Shown: piece by piece, positions 32,511-32,671 of the stretch
How positions within the stretch are numbered: the stretch's first letter is position 1
Layout: each line of letters opens with the position of its first letter
Assembly (NCBI RefSeq): GCF_006861775.1
Contig: NZ_VDGG01000044.1
Location: 1-32,671, forward strand
Direction of reading: 5' to 3'
DNA: 32,671 nt
Source of the DNA: Psychrobacillus soli
GTDB lineage: Bacteria > Bacillota > Bacilli > Bacillales_A > Planococcaceae
Translations under genes and position numbers: made by a program
Notes under the pieces: generated by a model
Told to the model about the DNA's origin: nothing
The model's database searches: none
The model's input: the letters and a program-made list of their open reading frames with translations, nothing else

Positions 32511-32671
32511 GTGTGCCAGGCATGGCAACTATCTAGGTGGTGAAAGTCCACTGTGGGGGTACACATCGACCAACCACTAAGGAAGCGCAAGGTACTTATC
32601 GTGAGGTAAGGGCTGGAGGAAGCGTGGAATAAAATCTTGGCTCGACGAACAGAAATCTGATACTAAGGCTC
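32511..32671 (+). mobile_element. 5' part of a group II intron, probably bacterial class C (IIC)
   Basis: The segment begins GTGTGCCAGGCATGGCAACT, the GUGYG start of group II introns, and continues with GGTGGTGAAAGTCCACT, AGGAAGCGCAAGGTACTTAT, GGCTGGAGGAAGCGTGG and CGACGAACAGAAATCTGATA, ending CTAAGGCTC. As I recall, the Oceanobacillus iheyensis IIC intron has the same landmarks in the same order (GUGUGCCxGGCAUGG, GGUGAGAGUCC, GAAGGAAGC, CGAGGAACACGAAU, UAAGGCU). Insertion directly behind a terminator hairpin is the known habit of class C introns. This is domain I; the reverse transcriptase and domains V-VI lie beyond the window. Confidence 0.85.

Overview
The window comes from a low-GC, endospore-forming member of the Bacillales. 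The evidence is an sspI small acid-soluble spore protein gene next to a ysgA-type TrmH/SpoU methyltransferase, AT-rich composition, strong AGGAGG-type ribosome sites and frequent TTG/GTG starts. A Lysinibacillus/Solibacillus/Psychrobacillus-like relative is plausible, but this is inference.

Layout. Positions 1-1237 are chromosomal backbone: an end-of-window repeat, ysgA and sspI. Positions 1237-26163 form a catabolic island of about 25 kb, nearly all on the minus strand. It has two blocks around one plus-strand regulator at 15712-17535, which combines an XylR-type aromatic sensor and V4R domain with a PucR-type output. The first block runs from 15103 down to about 1237. It encodes two ACAD-fold flavin-dependent oxygenases, two extradiol ring-cleavage dioxygenases, a flavin reductase, a meta-cleavage hydrolase, a 2-hydroxypentadienoate hydratase, an FAD-synthetase-like protein, acetaldehyde dehydrogenase and 4-hydroxy-2-oxovalerate aldolase. 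A beta-oxidation set follows: SDR, two-subunit MaoC-type hydratase and thiolase. The second block runs from 26154 down to 17751. It encodes a crotonase, a pair of adjacent acyl-CoA dehydrogenase subunits, a CaiB-type CoA-transferase, a DctPQM TRAP transporter and a second alpha/beta hydrolase. From 27034 the window returns to more general genes: glcD with a BASS-family transporter, argF with its operator region, an amidase, and the 5' part of a group IIC intron directly behind the amidase terminator.

Proposed function (inference): an organic acid enters through the TRAP system. A phenolic ring is ortho-hydroxylated by an oxygenase fed by the single flavin reductase, cleaved at the meta position and hydrolysed. 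The C5 fragment passes through hydratase, aldolase and acetaldehyde dehydrogenase to pyruvate and acetyl-CoA. The carboxylic-acid fragment is activated by the CoA-transferase and beta-oxidised. The layout resembles the HsaABCD-EFG logic of steroid catabolism, with heteromeric acyl-CoA dehydrogenase and hydratase of the kind used for bulky acyl-CoAs, but no steroid-specific gene is visible, so the substrate is unknown.

The island carries many decayed pieces: a deletion-fused second copy of the FAD-synthetase-like/hydratase pair, an internally deleted hydrolase, a second DctM tail, an aminotransferase tail, a PAS-domain regulator remnant and a transposase remnant. These point to duplication and turnover. 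The most novel-looking elements are the catabolic FAD-synthetase-like protein without a riboflavin-kinase motif, the sensor/PucR chimera, and the duplicated ring-cleavage modules.
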